From: Nitrincola iocasae
GTDB lineage: Bacteria > Pseudomonadota > Gammaproteobacteria > Pseudomonadales > Balneatricaceae
Assembly (NCBI RefSeq): GCF_008727795.1
Contig: NZ_CP044222.1
Span: 1,612,001-1,676,000 of the forward strand
Direction of reading: 5' to 3'
DNA length: 64,000 nt
Below, piece after piece: positions 14,647 through 23,054 of the stretch; position 1 is the first letter of the stretch; each line of letters starts with the position of its first letter. The translations under genes were made by a program, and so were the position numbers. The notes beneath the pieces are model-generated. The model saw nothing but the letters and a program-made list of their open reading frames with translations, had not been told where the DNA came from and did not search any database.

Positions 14647-14990
14647 AGGCCACCTCCTACACGGGCAGTTGTCGTCATGTCGGTGTTACCCACTCGGCCA
14701 ACCACTTCCACGGTAGCGCCTGCAGGTGCGTTGAACTGGAGGCTGATACGGCTGATTTGAAAGCGGGGCTCCCAGCGCATTACTGCTGCAGCGGTGGCCG
14801 CGTATAACCGCAGCAGGGTGGATTGGTTCAATGGCTGGTCGATCAGATCCGGGATAACGCTGCCATACTCGCGACGCATCACCCGGGAGCCTACCGGAGT
14901 TGTCAGAATGTCACCGATGCTCTGGCGGATGTGATCTTCAAGCGCCTCGATGCCGGTGCCGGTGGTTTTATTCAGGCCGATGGCGGTCAT
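14643..14990 (-). CDS. W: Baseplate assembly protein W
   Basis: A 115-aa gpW with a GPW/gp25 domain: 'LEDHIRQSIGDILTTPVGSRVMRREYGS' followed by 'LIDQPLNQSTLLRLYAATAAAVMRWEPRFQI'. It is related to T4 gp25, the lysozyme-fold wedge protein. It overlaps both V and J by 4 nt in an ATGA chain. Confidence 0.95.
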   Translation of the reverse strand: MTAIGLNKTTGTGIEALEDHIRQSIGDILTTPVGSRVMRREYGSVIPDLIDQPLNQSTLLRLYAATAAAVMRWEPRFQISRISLQFNAPAGATVEVVGRVGNTDMTTTARVGGGL

Positions 14991-15496
14991 TCCGGTTCTC
15001 CTGTATTGGCTGGGCCTGGTGTGATACCGCCGTGGGTGTGGTTTTGGGCCGATATGCCATCTGAGGTCATATCACCACCTGTCTGAGTGACAGGCCCTTT
15101 CATAAATAGATGTTCATAAGAGAGCGTTATTTCGCCAGAACAGTGGATGTTCAGAGTGTTGTTCACTGCGTTGTGCTCGATATAGCTGCCATTATCGAAC
15201 TGAATCAGATCAATGTCCGGATCTGCACTGGGCGCATTGAGTGCTGTGGTGTAGAGGATCTGGATGATGACAGCCTGCGCCGGATCTCCAGACGGGCAGG
15301 CCAACACCACCTGGGTGCCGGTGCGCAGTGGTCGCCAGCGGCGATAATTGCGGCCAACCTCAGCAGGCCATGGCAGCCAGCCGGTCAGCAGTCCTCCAGT
15401 TTTTACCCGCAGCTTACGGCCAGCGTGATCCACCTCGGCAATGGAGCCCAGGCGGATCAGTGATTCGAGTCGGCGGTTCAGGTCAGCAATATTCAT
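14987..15496 (-). CDS. V: Baseplate spike assembly protein V
   Basis: A 169-aa gpV, the central tail spike. Residues 1-20 give the family start 'MNIADLNRRLESLIRLGSI', then an OB-fold ('VKTGGLLTGWLPWPAEVGRNYRRW', 'GTQVVLACPSGDPAQAVI') and a C-terminal beta-helix tip ending in 'NHTHGGI', the metal-binding HxH apex of P2 V. I start at 15496 because the preceding 22 codons do not fit the family. P2 V is 211 aa, so the beta helix is shorter. Confidence 0.92.
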   Translation of the reverse strand: MNIADLNRRLESLIRLGSIAEVDHAGRKLRVKTGGLLTGWLPWPAEVGRNYRRWRPLRTGTQVVLACPSGDPAQAVIIQILYTTALNAPSADPDIDLIQFDNGSYIEHNAVNNTLNIHCSGEITLSYEHLFMKGPVTQTGGDMTSDGISAQNHTHGGITPGPANTGEPE

Positions 15497-15567
15497 ACCC
15501 CGATAATGCACAGCCCGCGCGCGGGAGTAGAGCGGGGCTGTGTGTAGACCGGGGTTATACAAGTGCC

Positions 15568-16326
15568 TTAGAAATTACAGATGATCAGTTCGGTGGCTTT
15601 GCGGGTGCTTTTTTGTGCCAGAGAGTAGCCATAGTCGACCGCTGTTATGTTTAAACCATCCATGACCACCCTGATATCAGGGTGGTCGTTCAGGCTGATG
15701 ATTACCTTGCCTTTGCAGGTTCTAGCCTGGTCCGCTAGCTTTTCATATTCATTGAATGGGAAGTCGATACCGTAGCCCTCTGTTTGCCAATAGGGTGGGT
15801 CACAATAGAATAATGCATCTTCCCGATCGTATCGTTGCATACAGCTATGCCAATCGAGGTGCTCAATGGTGGTGTTCATCAAGCGGTAGTGGGCATCGGC
15901 CAGTGTTTGTTCGATGTTGAGTATGTTGAATCGTGCGGCGCGGCTGGCATCGACACCAAATGTCTGCCCTGTCACTTTGCCGCCAAATGCGAGCTTTTGC
16001 AGGTACAAAAACCGAGCGGCACGTTGTACATCTGTCAGGGTTTCAACCGGGGTGTTGGATAACTGCTCCCAGTTTTGGCGGCTGCAGAGTGTCCATTTAA
16101 ACTGTCGGTAAAGTTCTTCCAGATGGTGCTTCACAATGCGGTATAGATTGACGATATCGCCATTCAAGTCATTGAGTACTTCAGCCTTGGATGGATCCTT
16201 CAGAAAGAACAGAGCCGCAGCCCCTGCGAAGGGTTCGCAGTAGCTACGGTGTTCGGGAAACAGGGGGATCAGATGCTTGGCAAGTTTACGTTTGCCGCCT
16301 ATCCAGGGCACGATGGGTTTGCTCAT
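15568..16326 (-). CDS. dam: Phage DNA adenine methyltransferase (D12/Dam class)
   Basis: A 252-aa N6-adenine methylase of the D12 class. Motif I is 'PWIGGKRKLAKHLIPLFP' (residues 7-24) with 'EPFAGAAALFF', and the catalytic motif IV is DPPY at 176-179. No restriction partner is nearby, so it is an orphan phage methylase, likely shielding phage DNA from host nucleases or adjusting GATC-dependent regulation. Its AAGGAGC site lies inside the upstream com-like reading frame, which overlaps it by 41 nt. The pair sits between S and V, where P2 has no such gene, so it is an accessory insertion. Confidence 0.92.
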   Translation of the reverse strand: MSKPIVPWIGGKRKLAKHLIPLFPEHRSYCEPFAGAAALFFLKDPSKAEVLNDLNGDIVNLYRIVKHHLEELYRQFKWTLCSRQNWEQLSNTPVETLTDVQRAARFLYLQKLAFGGKVTGQTFGVDASRAARFNILNIEQTLADAHYRLMNTTIEHLDWHSCMQRYDREDALFYCDPPYWQTEGYGIDFPFNEYEKLADQARTCKGKVIISLNDHPDIRVVMDGLNITAVDYGYSLAQKSTRKATELIICNF

Positions 16327-16468
16327 TTTTAGCTCCTTGTGGAATGGAGCTCGTGGCCCTCTCGTACTGTATCAACCGTTTGCAGCGGGGACACTTAATT
16401 TCAATTTTTTGGAAAATACCTTTTGCTAACAGCTTGTTGCAATTATTACATCTTATTAACTTTTGCAT
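16286..16468 (-). CDS. com: Com-like zinc-finger translational regulator
   Basis: A 60-aa protein from the ATG at 16468 (preceded by GAAGG). Residues 1-38 closely resemble phage Mu Com: 'LIRCNNCNKLLAKGIFQKIEI' then 'KCPRCKRLI', a C4 zinc finger. Mu Com binds the mom mRNA and unmasks its translation start. Here the gene overlaps the dam methylase by 41 nt, so the likely target is the dam start region. The pairing com-dam in place of com-mom is the notable point; that Com acts on dam is inference. Confidence 0.85.
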   Translation of the reverse strand: MQKLIRCNNCNKLLAKGIFQKIEIKCPRCKRLIQYERATSSIPQGAKNEQTHRALDRRQT

Positions 16469-16666
16469 GTGAACCTTCAGACGTTTCTGATAGGCTTCCG
16501 GTACCGTGTCGACGCGGTGGGGAAGCCTTGGCTGGCTCACAGTGCCAATTCACTGTGGATCGGGGTTCGGTGATTGTTGGCGCAATCCCGAGCCGCTTCC
16601 TCTCTCTTGTTCGATCCTAATCAATTCGATTTATCATGCCAGCGGTTGCTGGTGTATCACTTTATG

Positions 16667-17110
16667 TTACCTCGTTAGGTGTTCGATCAGACCGTCATTA
16701 ATCAAGTTTACATCCTGCGTACTGAATCCGAGTAGTTCACGGCGTTCGTATTTTACTTGTGGGCCCCGCCGGGCAATCCGATCGCGTAGACCAAACTGAT
16801 GAACGCGGGCCAATTTAGCTATTCGATCAAAAAAGCCCACGCTGACGCCTTTGGCGTTGTATTTTGATTTGAGGTATTTGGTGGTGCGTAGTTTTTGGAA
16901 CATGGCTTTGCGGCGTACACGCCCAGTCTTGGCCTGCCCTCGTCTGGGTGCATAGGCGCTGCCATCTGGATTACGTTGTGCGGTGATACGTTCTCGGGTA
17001 GAACGGCGCAGGTCAGTTGCCAGTGATCGGGCGAGCTTCTTACGTTCTGCCGGGGCCAGCTTTTCGATGAGTACACCGGCCCAGCGTTCGACATGATTCA
17101 GATCAGTCAT
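16667..17110 (-). CDS. S: Tail completion protein S
   Basis: A 147-aa gpS, a tail completion protein of the Mu gpG/P2 S virion morphogenesis family. Motifs are 'KLAPAERKKLARSLATDLRRS', 'RITAQRNPDGSAYAPRRGQ' and 'GFFDRIAKLARVHQFGLRD'. It overlaps R by 8 nt. The 198 bp between it and com carry no gene that I can support. Confidence 0.92.
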   Translation of the reverse strand: MTDLNHVERWAGVLIEKLAPAERKKLARSLATDLRRSTRERITAQRNPDGSAYAPRRGQAKTGRVRRKAMFQKLRTTKYLKSKYNAKGVSVGFFDRIAKLARVHQFGLRDRIARRGPQVKYERRELLGFSTQDVNLINDGLIEHLTR

Positions 17111-17540
17111 TTGGGTTTAGCTCTTGCAGTGCTTCCGGATCTGGCAGGTTCCATTCCGGTACCGGCTCAGGGGCGTGGGTGGTGGTGTAGTTGCCACCCT
17201 CATTCTGAGTTACCAGTACTCGCTCGGTTAGGGGTAGGGTGATGCTGAGATCGATTTTCTTGTGGTCGATGATATCGGCTTCAAACTGGATTGCATCTGG
17301 TTCCATCTCAGGCTGCTCAACTTTAACCCAGGCTAACAGTGGCACCATGAGATAGTCGGTATCGGCTGCGAAGTCTGTGACGATCAGATTCAGGGTGTAT
17401 TGGTATTCAAAGTGCAGGCTGTCTTGCAGTCGGGCCTGCAGGTTGCCAGCATCGATGAAGATCTGCAGCTTCTCAGGGTTGTTTTTCAGGTCACGCACGC
17501 TGGCCAGTAGCCATTCACGCAGTTCAGCGGGTTTTCGCAC
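17103..17540 (-). CDS. R: Tail completion protein R
   Basis: A 145-aa gpR with the family start 'MRKPAELREWLLASVRDLKNNPEKLQIFIDAG' and 'LQARLQDSLHFEYQYTLNLIVTDF'. It is required to join tail to head. It overlaps the Rz1-like gene by 17 nt. Confidence 0.92.
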   Translation of the reverse strand: MRKPAELREWLLASVRDLKNNPEKLQIFIDAGNLQARLQDSLHFEYQYTLNLIVTDFAADTDYLMVPLLAWVKVEQPEMEPDAIQFEADIIDHKKIDLSITLPLTERVLVTQNEGGNYTTTHAPEPVPEWNLPDPEALQELNPND

Positions 17541-17796
17541 GGTCGTTCTCCTGGCATATCAACAGTTCATCGATCTGAGCTGCACACAGTGCCCAGTCTT
17601 CTATGGCTCGTTCCAGGTCGGCTTCCAGGTCATTGTTCTGTGCTGGCTTGGCTGCCCTCAGTGTGCAGACTTTCACCTCGGGACAGGAGCCACTGGTAAT
17701 AATCACCGGCTCCGGTAAACGTTGGCCGCTGCTGCAGCCTGCGAGTGATATCAGGCAGAGGATTATCAGCCCACTGGCGATACTGTTCATTATCAC
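17524..17796 (-). CDS. lysC: Rz1-like outer-membrane spanin lipoprotein (LysC)
   Basis: A 90-aa lipoprotein with a type II signal ('SGLIILCLISLAGC', lipobox LAGC, lipidated Cys at about residue 21) and a proline-containing short mature part. It starts inside the Rz gene in another frame and extends past its end, the classical overlapping Rz/Rz1 arrangement. With Rz it forms the spanin complex that fuses inner and outer membranes in the last step of lysis. Confidence 0.85.
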   Translation of the reverse strand: MIMNSIASGLIILCLISLAGCSSGQRLPEPVIITSGSCPEVKVCTLRAAKPAQNNDLEADLERAIEDWALCAAQIDELLICQENDRAKTR

Positions 17797-18052
17797 GTTT
17801 TAGCTCCCTGATCTGGATTTGCTGGGTGTTTAGTTCGGCAGCCATGGCCTGTTGGGTGGATTCCAGTCGCTGACGGGCCTGCTCGCGTTCGGATACATCG
17901 GCACGCAGCTGCTTAATGGTAGCCAGTCGGTCGGCAGCGGACTGCTGGGCTGTGGCAGCAATCGCGGCCTGTTTCTGCACCTGGTTGTATTGCCAGATGT
18001 TGGCTGCCAACAGAGCAAGGATGGTGGCACCGGTGATTAGCAGCCGAGTCAC
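17630..18052 (-). CDS. lysB: Rz-like inner-membrane spanin (LysB)
   Basis: A 140-aa protein with one N-terminal transmembrane anchor (residues 4-20, 'LLITGATILALLAANIW') and a long periplasmic coiled coil (residues 22-95). This is the shape of an i-spanin, as in P2 LysB. It overlaps the endolysin stop by 4 nt and carries the Rz1-like gene in a second frame over its last half. Confidence 0.88.
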   Translation of the reverse strand: MTRLLITGATILALLAANIWQYNQVQKQAAIAATAQQSAADRLATIKQLRADVSEREQARQRLESTQQAMAAELNTQQIQIRELKRDNEQYRQWADNPLPDITRRLQQRPTFTGAGDYYQWLLSRGESLHTEGSQASTEQ

Positions 18053-18867
18053 ACGGCACGCTCCTGATGTCGGGCATAGGCTTCAGCAAGGCGGGTGTCG
18101 TAGTGGTTTTTCTTGTAGCCTGGGCCATTGTAGCGGCGGGCGAACGCTGCCCAGTCCTGGGCTTTCAATGCTTCCCAGAGTGGCGGATCTGCCTGGATGA
18201 ATCGAACGAAGGTTCCAAGCTGATTGGCTTCGCTGGTGCGCTGCAGGGCGACAAAGTCTTCAACGCTATCAAAGCCCAGGTTCTGCCAGTGGAAGCCCAT
18301 TATCTGGAATAGTCCCCAGCTGCAGGACTCCAAGGCACTTGGTGAATGGATCTGCTGTGCATTTTTGAGGCGGAAATGCTCGGCATTCAATCCTCGGTAG
18401 CCGCCTGTCTTCTGATTCACCAGGACTGGATAGCGAGTAGAAAGGTTGATGACTTCTTTTCGATTAAAGCCGTTAGCTAACAGACGTCGGCGCATAATGT
18501 GGCGTTCATAGAGTATGGCGACACGGCCACCGGGTAAAAAACCATTACCACGGCTCTCTATCTCTTTCACAGCATATACTGCTGCCGGATCAACACCCAA
18601 TAGCTCTGCTGCATGGGTAATGTCATCATCCCCAAGAAAGTGGTCAGTTGCTCTACCCAGCAATGCCTCGTAGGTTTTTTCGCCCACGATGCCGTCCACT
18701 ATCAATCGGTGTGCCTGTTGAAACTCCCTTACAGCTCGGTCGGTTTCAGGGCCAAAGTCACCATCTACCGCTATCATATAATCTTGGGTGCGAAGGTGGG
18801 TTTGGATAATCCGAATCACCGGTCCTTCATCACCAATCTTCCAGTGTTGTGCGTCATTCAGTTCCAT
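18049..18867 (-). CDS. Endolysin: peptidoglycan-binding plus N-acetylmuramidase domain
   Basis: A 272-aa endolysin. Residues 9-66 form a PG_binding_1 domain ('GPVIRIIQTHLRTQDY', 'VDGDFGPETDRAVREFQQAH'). Residues 90-265 form a DUF3380 N-acetylmuramidase domain, with the catalytic region around 'AVKEIESRGNGFLPGGRVAIL', then 'SWGLFQIMGFHW' and 'WAAFARRYNGPGY'. There is no signal peptide, so release depends on a holin. The ATG at 18867 follows AGGGGG; the longer in-frame extension is not phage-like. P2 uses a different lysozyme (gpK), so this is a replaced lysis module. Confidence 0.9.
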   Translation of the reverse strand: MELNDAQHWKIGDEGPVIRIIQTHLRTQDYMIAVDGDFGPETDRAVREFQQAHRLIVDGIVGEKTYEALLGRATDHFLGDDDITHAAELLGVDPAAVYAVKEIESRGNGFLPGGRVAILYERHIMRRRLLANGFNRKEVINLSTRYPVLVNQKTGGYRGLNAEHFRLKNAQQIHSPSALESCSWGLFQIMGFHWQNLGFDSVEDFVALQRTSEANQLGTFVRFIQADPPLWEALKAQDWAAFARRYNGPGYKKNHYDTRLAEAYARHQERAV

Positions 18868-19157
18868 TGGTGCCCCCTGGCCATTCGTAACAGTTGAGCG
18901 ATGTTGCCGTGTGCGTACCATGTTGCAAATGTCAGAGCACCCAGCATCAGGATCCCGATCGGGTGAATTTGATCGCTGCTGATCTTGCCGGTGACAATGC
19001 ACAGTGCCACTGAACCGGTCACTACAATAACTAACCAGGCGAGCAGTGATATGTGCCGTTTGAATCGGGCTGCACCACGGCGATAAAAGAGCAAGCGCAT
19101 GCAGGTTGCGGCGCTGCAGACGAATACGATCAGGTCGAGTAGATTCATTAGGTTCAT
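18858..19157 (-). CDS. Putative holin (three TM helices)
   Basis: A 99-aa membrane protein with three hydrophobic segments (about residues 5-22, 36-55 and 66-85) and a basic tail ('LLRMARGHQWN'). The architecture and place, upstream of the endolysin and overlapping it by 10 nt, fit the phage holin family with three TM segments. Its start overlaps the previous small membrane protein by 4 nt. It may be the holin, with the neighbour as antiholin, or the reverse. Confidence 0.75.
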   Translation of the reverse strand: MNLMNLLDLIVFVCSAATCMRLLFYRRGAARFKRHISLLAWLVIVVTGSVALCIVTGKISSDQIHPIGILMLGALTFATWYAHGNIAQLLRMARGHQWN

Positions 19158-19504
19158 TTGCGTAGCCCCCGAATCAGGTTGATCAGGTTCATGTCTTCCA
19201 CTTGCCGGACAAGGGGAAGGGTGACAGATATGCAGAACACCCCACCGACGAAACCTGCCACACCGCTTTCCTTGATGAAGGTCAGGTTGATAATTTCAGG
19301 TGCGGCAATGTAGCCCATCGTTAGGCTGATCAGCAGATAGATAGCACGCATCCAGTGGTGCAGTTCTTTTGCTGACATAACGAATAGGGTGGCACCGGCG
19401 AAGGCGCCGATCAGAGCGTTGCCGTCGATGCCAGGTATGATCGCAGCGAGTCCGACGCTTCCGGTGGCAACGGTGATTGCGGTTGTAGTGCTGGGCTCTG
19501 CCAT
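19154..19504 (-). CDS. Putative holin/antiholin (Phage_holin_8-like)
   Basis: A 116-aa protein with three to four hydrophobic segments, beginning 'MAEPSTTTAITVATGSVGLA', a start I associate with putative phage holins of this kind ('ITALLPGVDGNALIGAFAGA'). The ATG at 19504 has GGAGAG upstream and is preferred to the far-upstream start that would run through gpX. It is coupled by ATGA to the next holin-like gene. Confidence 0.75.
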   Translation of the reverse strand: MAEPSTTTAITVATGSVGLAAIIPGIDGNALIGAFAGATLFVMSAKELHHWMRAIYLLISLTMGYIAAPEIINLTFIKESGVAGFVGGVFCISVTLPLVRQVEDMNLINLIRGLRK

Positions 19505-19514
19505 TGAGCTCTCC

Positions 19515-19727
19515 TTAATCCCAGAGTTGCAGCGTTTTGGCGACGGGTTTGCTGTCTGCCAGCGCAGGTAATGTGATTGGGTGGCCGTGGGGAATGACGG
19601 GTCCGAGCTCACACAGTCCCGGATTGGCTTCATATACCTGCTCGGTGACACGACCGGTGCGGCCGTAGTGACGCCAGCAGATCAGATCCACTGTGTCGCC
19701 TTGCTGTGCTCGCACCAGGGTGCCCAT
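19515..19727 (-). CDS. X: Tail protein X
   Basis: A 70-aa gpX: 'VRAQQGDTVDLICWRHYGRTG', then 'VYEANPGLCELGPVIPHGHP', a LysM-like fold that acts in the tail. Standard place between L and the lysis genes. It overlaps L by one base. Confidence 0.94.
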   Translation of the reverse strand: MGTLVRAQQGDTVDLICWRHYGRTGRVTEQVYEANPGLCELGPVIPHGHPITLPALADSKPVAKTLQLWD

Positions 19728-20191
19728 CAGATAAGCTCCACGGTGGTACGCTGTCGGCCACTGATCTGGCGAATAGCCAGAATGGCCTGACGGCGGTATT
19801 GGTCAATTGTCGGGTCCAGATTGTCAGCACGATCACCACCCTGCAGGGTGCTGTCATAATCGCGGTAGCGTTCGGTCAACTCAGCTTTGGCAAAGTTGTA
19901 AACAGCACGGCGGTATAGGGTGACTTTGATGCTGATGTTGTCGACCTGCTCGGCTGGTACCGCTGATAACTCGGGGTGGCCTGCCTGTTCCTGTTGGAAT
20001 CGCCAGGCTGCCAGATCTGAATTGGCATCGATGATTCCGTTGATCAGGGCTTCGCGCAGGCGCTCGGGGGTGATCTCAGAACCGATCCGCATTACTGCAC
20101 GGCAGTCGGTCAGGGAGATTTCTGGCCAGAAGGCGCTGTTTAAGATGTCGGGCTCTTCGAGGCTGGGTGTGTTGGCGACGAATCCGGTCAT
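19727..20191 (-). CDS. L: Head completion/stabilisation protein L
   Basis: A 154-aa gpL, which closes the head after DNA packaging. Family motifs are 'FWPEISLTDCRAVMRIGSEI', 'RLREALINGIIDANSDLAAW' and 'TLYRRAVYNFAKAELTERYRD'. Length is close to that of P2 L. Confidence 0.93.
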   Translation of the reverse strand: MTGFVANTPSLEEPDILNSAFWPEISLTDCRAVMRIGSEITPERLREALINGIIDANSDLAAWRFQQEQAGHPELSAVPAEQVDNISIKVTLYRRAVYNFAKAELTERYRDYDSTLQGGDRADNLDPTIDQYRRQAILAIRQISGRQRTTVELI

Positions 20192-20285
20192 GATGTTGTC
20201 CTGTTAGGTGGGCGGTGGAGGAGTACATCTGCTGGAGTCAACTCTGCATCAGTACTCCTGCCGCCCGTCGCGTTGGGACGCTCGG

Positions 20286-20957
20286 TTAAGCCTGCTCCCC
20301 TTCGGAGTCGGACTTGTTCTTTTTGAGCTGTTTTTCAAGCTGGGTGATTTTGGTTTTAACGCCGCTTTTGTCATCCAGGCTCAGTGCGGCCTTTAGCTGC
20401 TCAATGGCTTCGGCTGGATCTGATTCACTCAGTACGGTGCCGATAGCTTTATGCAGTTTGGCTTTTACCTGGTCTGGCATGTCACGCCCGAAGGTCATAT
20501 CACCGACTTGGCGTAGTACGGCTTCTGGTACCGCTTCATTGCTGATCAGTACGGCCTCAGCGAACTGCTCGGCCAGCAGACAGTGCAGCGAACGGCTGAA
20601 TGAATCGGCCATGGTTAGGTTGTGGTGCATGGCGTAGTCAGCCAGAGCCAGTGCCTGTGAATACTCGCCTGCATCGATACACCAAAGCATGATGGTTGTA
20701 AGTACGTCATCCTGGACACCCGCATCAGATTCCAGAACGCCGGTGATATAAGGATCGTAATCGGGCAGCATCTCGCGCTTCATGGCGGCACGGGTCTTCA
20801 TCGACTCGATACCCTTCAGACGGCGCTTGTCTTCGTAAAGCTTGGCCAGCATCAATTCGTACTGGCTGGCATCTGGCCGCACCTTTGACTCAGCCGCTTT
20901 GGCTGCTTCTTCAGCAGCCTTGACTCGCATCATGTGACGTTTGGCGGGTGAAATCAT
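20286..20957 (-). CDS. M: Terminase small (endonuclease) subunit M
   Basis: A 223-aa gpM. It starts 'SPAKRHMMRVKAAEEAAKAA' and carries 'YELMLAKLYEDKRRLKGIES' and 'DDVLTTIMLWCIDAGEYSQALALADYA', all typical of the P2 M family. It cuts cos together with the ATPase subunit P. The C-terminal 50 residues are lysine/glutamate-rich. The candidate cos site lies beyond Q. Confidence 0.93.
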   Translation of the reverse strand: MISPAKRHMMRVKAAEEAAKAAESKVRPDASQYELMLAKLYEDKRRLKGIESMKTRAAMKREMLPDYDPYITGVLESDAGVQDDVLTTIMLWCIDAGEYSQALALADYAMHHNLTMADSFSRSLHCLLAEQFAEAVLISNEAVPEAVLRQVGDMTFGRDMPDQVKAKLHKAIGTVLSESDPAEAIEQLKAALSLDDKSGVKTKITQLEKQLKKNKSDSEGEQA

Positions 20958-20995
20958 GTCAGTTTCTCCTGATCAGTGATGTAACCCAGCCCCTC

Positions 20996-22012
20996 TTAAG
21001 GGGCAGGATTTACAGTGACAATGTTTTCAATCAGGCAGCCACGGCCGTAATCTTCGACCACGTAGTCGTCGTTGGATGACTCGTAATTTTCGATGCGGTC
21101 GCGTTTCGGGTTGTCCATGATGTGACGACGGCGTGCGCCTTCCTGGAAGTACAAAGACAGATTGCTCAGGGGGGTGATCATGATCTTGTCGGCTGGGAAA
21201 AACGGTACAGACACTGCAGGCAGACCGCCTACACGCTTCTGACTGATCACCATGTCTGCAGCCAGCGTTTCGGTTGGCGCATGGTTCTGGTTGACGATCG
21301 GGAAGTATTTGTCGTGCAACAGATCACGGCCAAGAATTGCTACCAGCTCTGGATCTTCCTGATACCAGGGTTCCAGCAGGCTGCTGCGTGCATCGTAAAC
21401 CAGTGCGTCCAGATGCTCATAGTCACCACCGGCATAGGCGGCAATTACACCTGCAGCGGCACCTTCAGTCATCACACGGGCGGCAGCATGGGCCCGGTAC
21501 TTCTGCAACCAACCGATGTTCACGTCCTGTAGTAATGGATTGGTGGCGCGGTTTGAAGTGGCGGCATAGCTGGTACCATTGAAACCGATCATCATACGGT
21601 CCAGTGCCTGGCGTTTCAGGATCGCATCGCGGATACGGATCTGGAAGTCCTGGAACTTGGCCCACATATCCAGGGTGGCATAACGGATATGTGTATCGAA
21701 GTTGTTCTGGCGGCAGTGATAGCCCGTTGCATCAGTCTCGTGTGGATCCTGAGTCTGACGATCCTGGCTAGTGGTATCAGTGTTGCTGGCAATGGTGGTG
21801 CTCACACCAACACCTACTTTTTCACCCTGCTGATCTTGTACAGGCACCATGTTGATGCTGGTCAGAAAGGCAGATGATTCCTGCATTTTGGTTTCCAGCG
21901 TCTGCTGGATACTCGGTGTGGCATTGAATTTAACAGTGGCATCAGGGATGCCGTTCAACTGTGCCTGGCGGCCAATGTAGGCATTGAATTTTTCACGGGT
22001 TTCGTTACGCAT
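20996..22012 (-). CDS. N: Major capsid protein N
   Basis: A 338-aa gpN with the family start 'MRNETREKFNAYIGRQAQLNG' and internal 'CRQNNFDTHIRYATLDMWAKF', 'IMIGFNGT'-type and 'PWYQEDPELVAILGRDLL' motifs. It is processed by the O protease during head maturation in P2. The ATG at 22012 matches the family N terminus; the nine codons upstream in frame are discarded. Confidence 0.94.
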   Translation of the reverse strand: MRNETREKFNAYIGRQAQLNGIPDATVKFNATPSIQQTLETKMQESSAFLTSINMVPVQDQQGEKVGVGVSTTIASNTDTTSQDRQTQDPHETDATGYHCRQNNFDTHIRYATLDMWAKFQDFQIRIRDAILKRQALDRMMIGFNGTSYAATSNRATNPLLQDVNIGWLQKYRAHAAARVMTEGAAAGVIAAYAGGDYEHLDALVYDARSSLLEPWYQEDPELVAILGRDLLHDKYFPIVNQNHAPTETLAADMVISQKRVGGLPAVSVPFFPADKIMITPLSNLSLYFQEGARRRHIMDNPKRDRIENYESSNDDYVVEDYGRGCLIENIVTVNPAP

Positions 22013-22066
22013 GGTCTGTCTCCAAGTAATTCCGGGCATTGTGTCCGTTCAGCGGTAACCGGCTGT

Positions 22067-22897
22067 TTAGCAGTCGGTTACCAGCTCTCCTTTGCCACCT
22101 GAAGCAGGCGGGCGTTGTGTGAAATTTGGGGTTTTGTCGAGGGTGGTTTCCAGGTTGTCAATCTTTTCCTGGGCTTGCTTTAGATCGGTGCTGAGTTTTT
22201 CCAGCTGCTCAGTGTAATCCCCACCATCAGGTTTCAGGGTGGAGAACTGCTCCTGGAGGTTAGCAACGACTTTAGCAATCTCTTCGATGGCAGCGGTGAC
22301 ATCACTATGCTGTTCAGACTGTGCCTCTTCAGACTTACTGAACATCGCTTTCACCTTATCAAAGATGGAATTGCTGTCTTCAAATTCCAGTTCAACGCCA
22401 TGTACTGCAGCAGAGAATAGGTTTTCTGGACGCTGCTTTTTGTCCTTAAACGGATTTACATTGGCACCGGCGGCAAATTTCATCATCTCGGTGCTTAGTG
22501 AGGATGGTTTATCTGTCATACCAAGGCCAACAAGATAGGCCTGACCAGACTTGGCAAAGTCCAAATCCAGTTCCATGGATGGATACAGCTTCTTGCTTTT
22601 ATTGCTCAGAGCCAGGCCGTCCTCGTTTGGTGCAACACGGGCATAAAGGGCCAATTTCTGTTCACCATCAACTTCAATGCTCTCGGTTTTTAGCTCAAGT
22701 ACATCGCCCAGCGCACCGAAGGGACTATCCGGAGAGAGACCAACGATGTGTTCACAGTTAACGCGGGCACCGTACTTGGCTGGATTGTAGGTCTTAGCGG
22801 CCTCTTCGAGCCACTTTGCATCGATCTCTCGACCGTCCGATGTGTCGCCTTCGACGCCAATTCGGAACCATTTGCTTTTCAGAGCCTTCTTGGCCAT
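22067..22897 (-). CDS. O: Capsid scaffolding protein/protease O
   Basis: A 276-aa gpO: an N-terminal protease region ('KSKWFRIGVEGDTSDGREI', 'YGARVNCEHIVGL', with H and S residues of the serine protease) and a C-terminal scaffold coiled coil (about residues 195-255, 'LEKLSTDLKQAQEKIDNLE'). The ATG at 22897 is preceded by GAGGACAG. It is divergent from P across a 157-bp promoter region. Confidence 0.93.
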   Translation of the reverse strand: MAKKALKSKWFRIGVEGDTSDGREIDAKWLEEAAKTYNPAKYGARVNCEHIVGLSPDSPFGALGDVLELKTESIEVDGEQKLALYARVAPNEDGLALSNKSKKLYPSMELDLDFAKSGQAYLVGLGMTDKPSSLSTEMMKFAAGANVNPFKDKKQRPENLFSAAVHGVELEFEDSNSIFDKVKAMFSKSEEAQSEQHSDVTAAIEEIAKVVANLQEQFSTLKPDGGDYTEQLEKLSTDLKQAQEKIDNLETTLDKTPNFTQRPPASGGKGELVTDC

Positions 22898-22931
22898 CAG
22901 TCTGTCCTCATCTGGTTTTAGCTGCTGCTGT

Positions 22932-22951
22932 TTGTTTGCTGATGAGCACAG
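22932..22951 (+). promoter_or_regulatory. Candidate Ogr box of the P-Q late promoter
   Basis: TTGT-N12-ACAG lies between the divergent O and P genes. P2-family late promoters have TTGT-N12-ACAA centred about 55 bp before transcription start. From this centre the start would fall near 22997, just after a TATGTAT -10-like stretch at 22988. One mismatch to the consensus; the match is by eye. Confidence 0.45.
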
Positions 22952-23054
22952 AGTGGGCGTATGCGCGTGGGGCTTCAATTCGTGCTGTATGTATAGCCAG
23001 GCTCTACACGGAGCAGGACGGGGAGAGGGGGGCGTTGACCGATACTCTTGCGAC

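Noticed and set aside
22842..23054. Upstream extension of terminase subunit P by 71 codons
   Set aside because: It overlaps the divergent O gene and the Ogr-box/promoter region; the family start lies at 23055.
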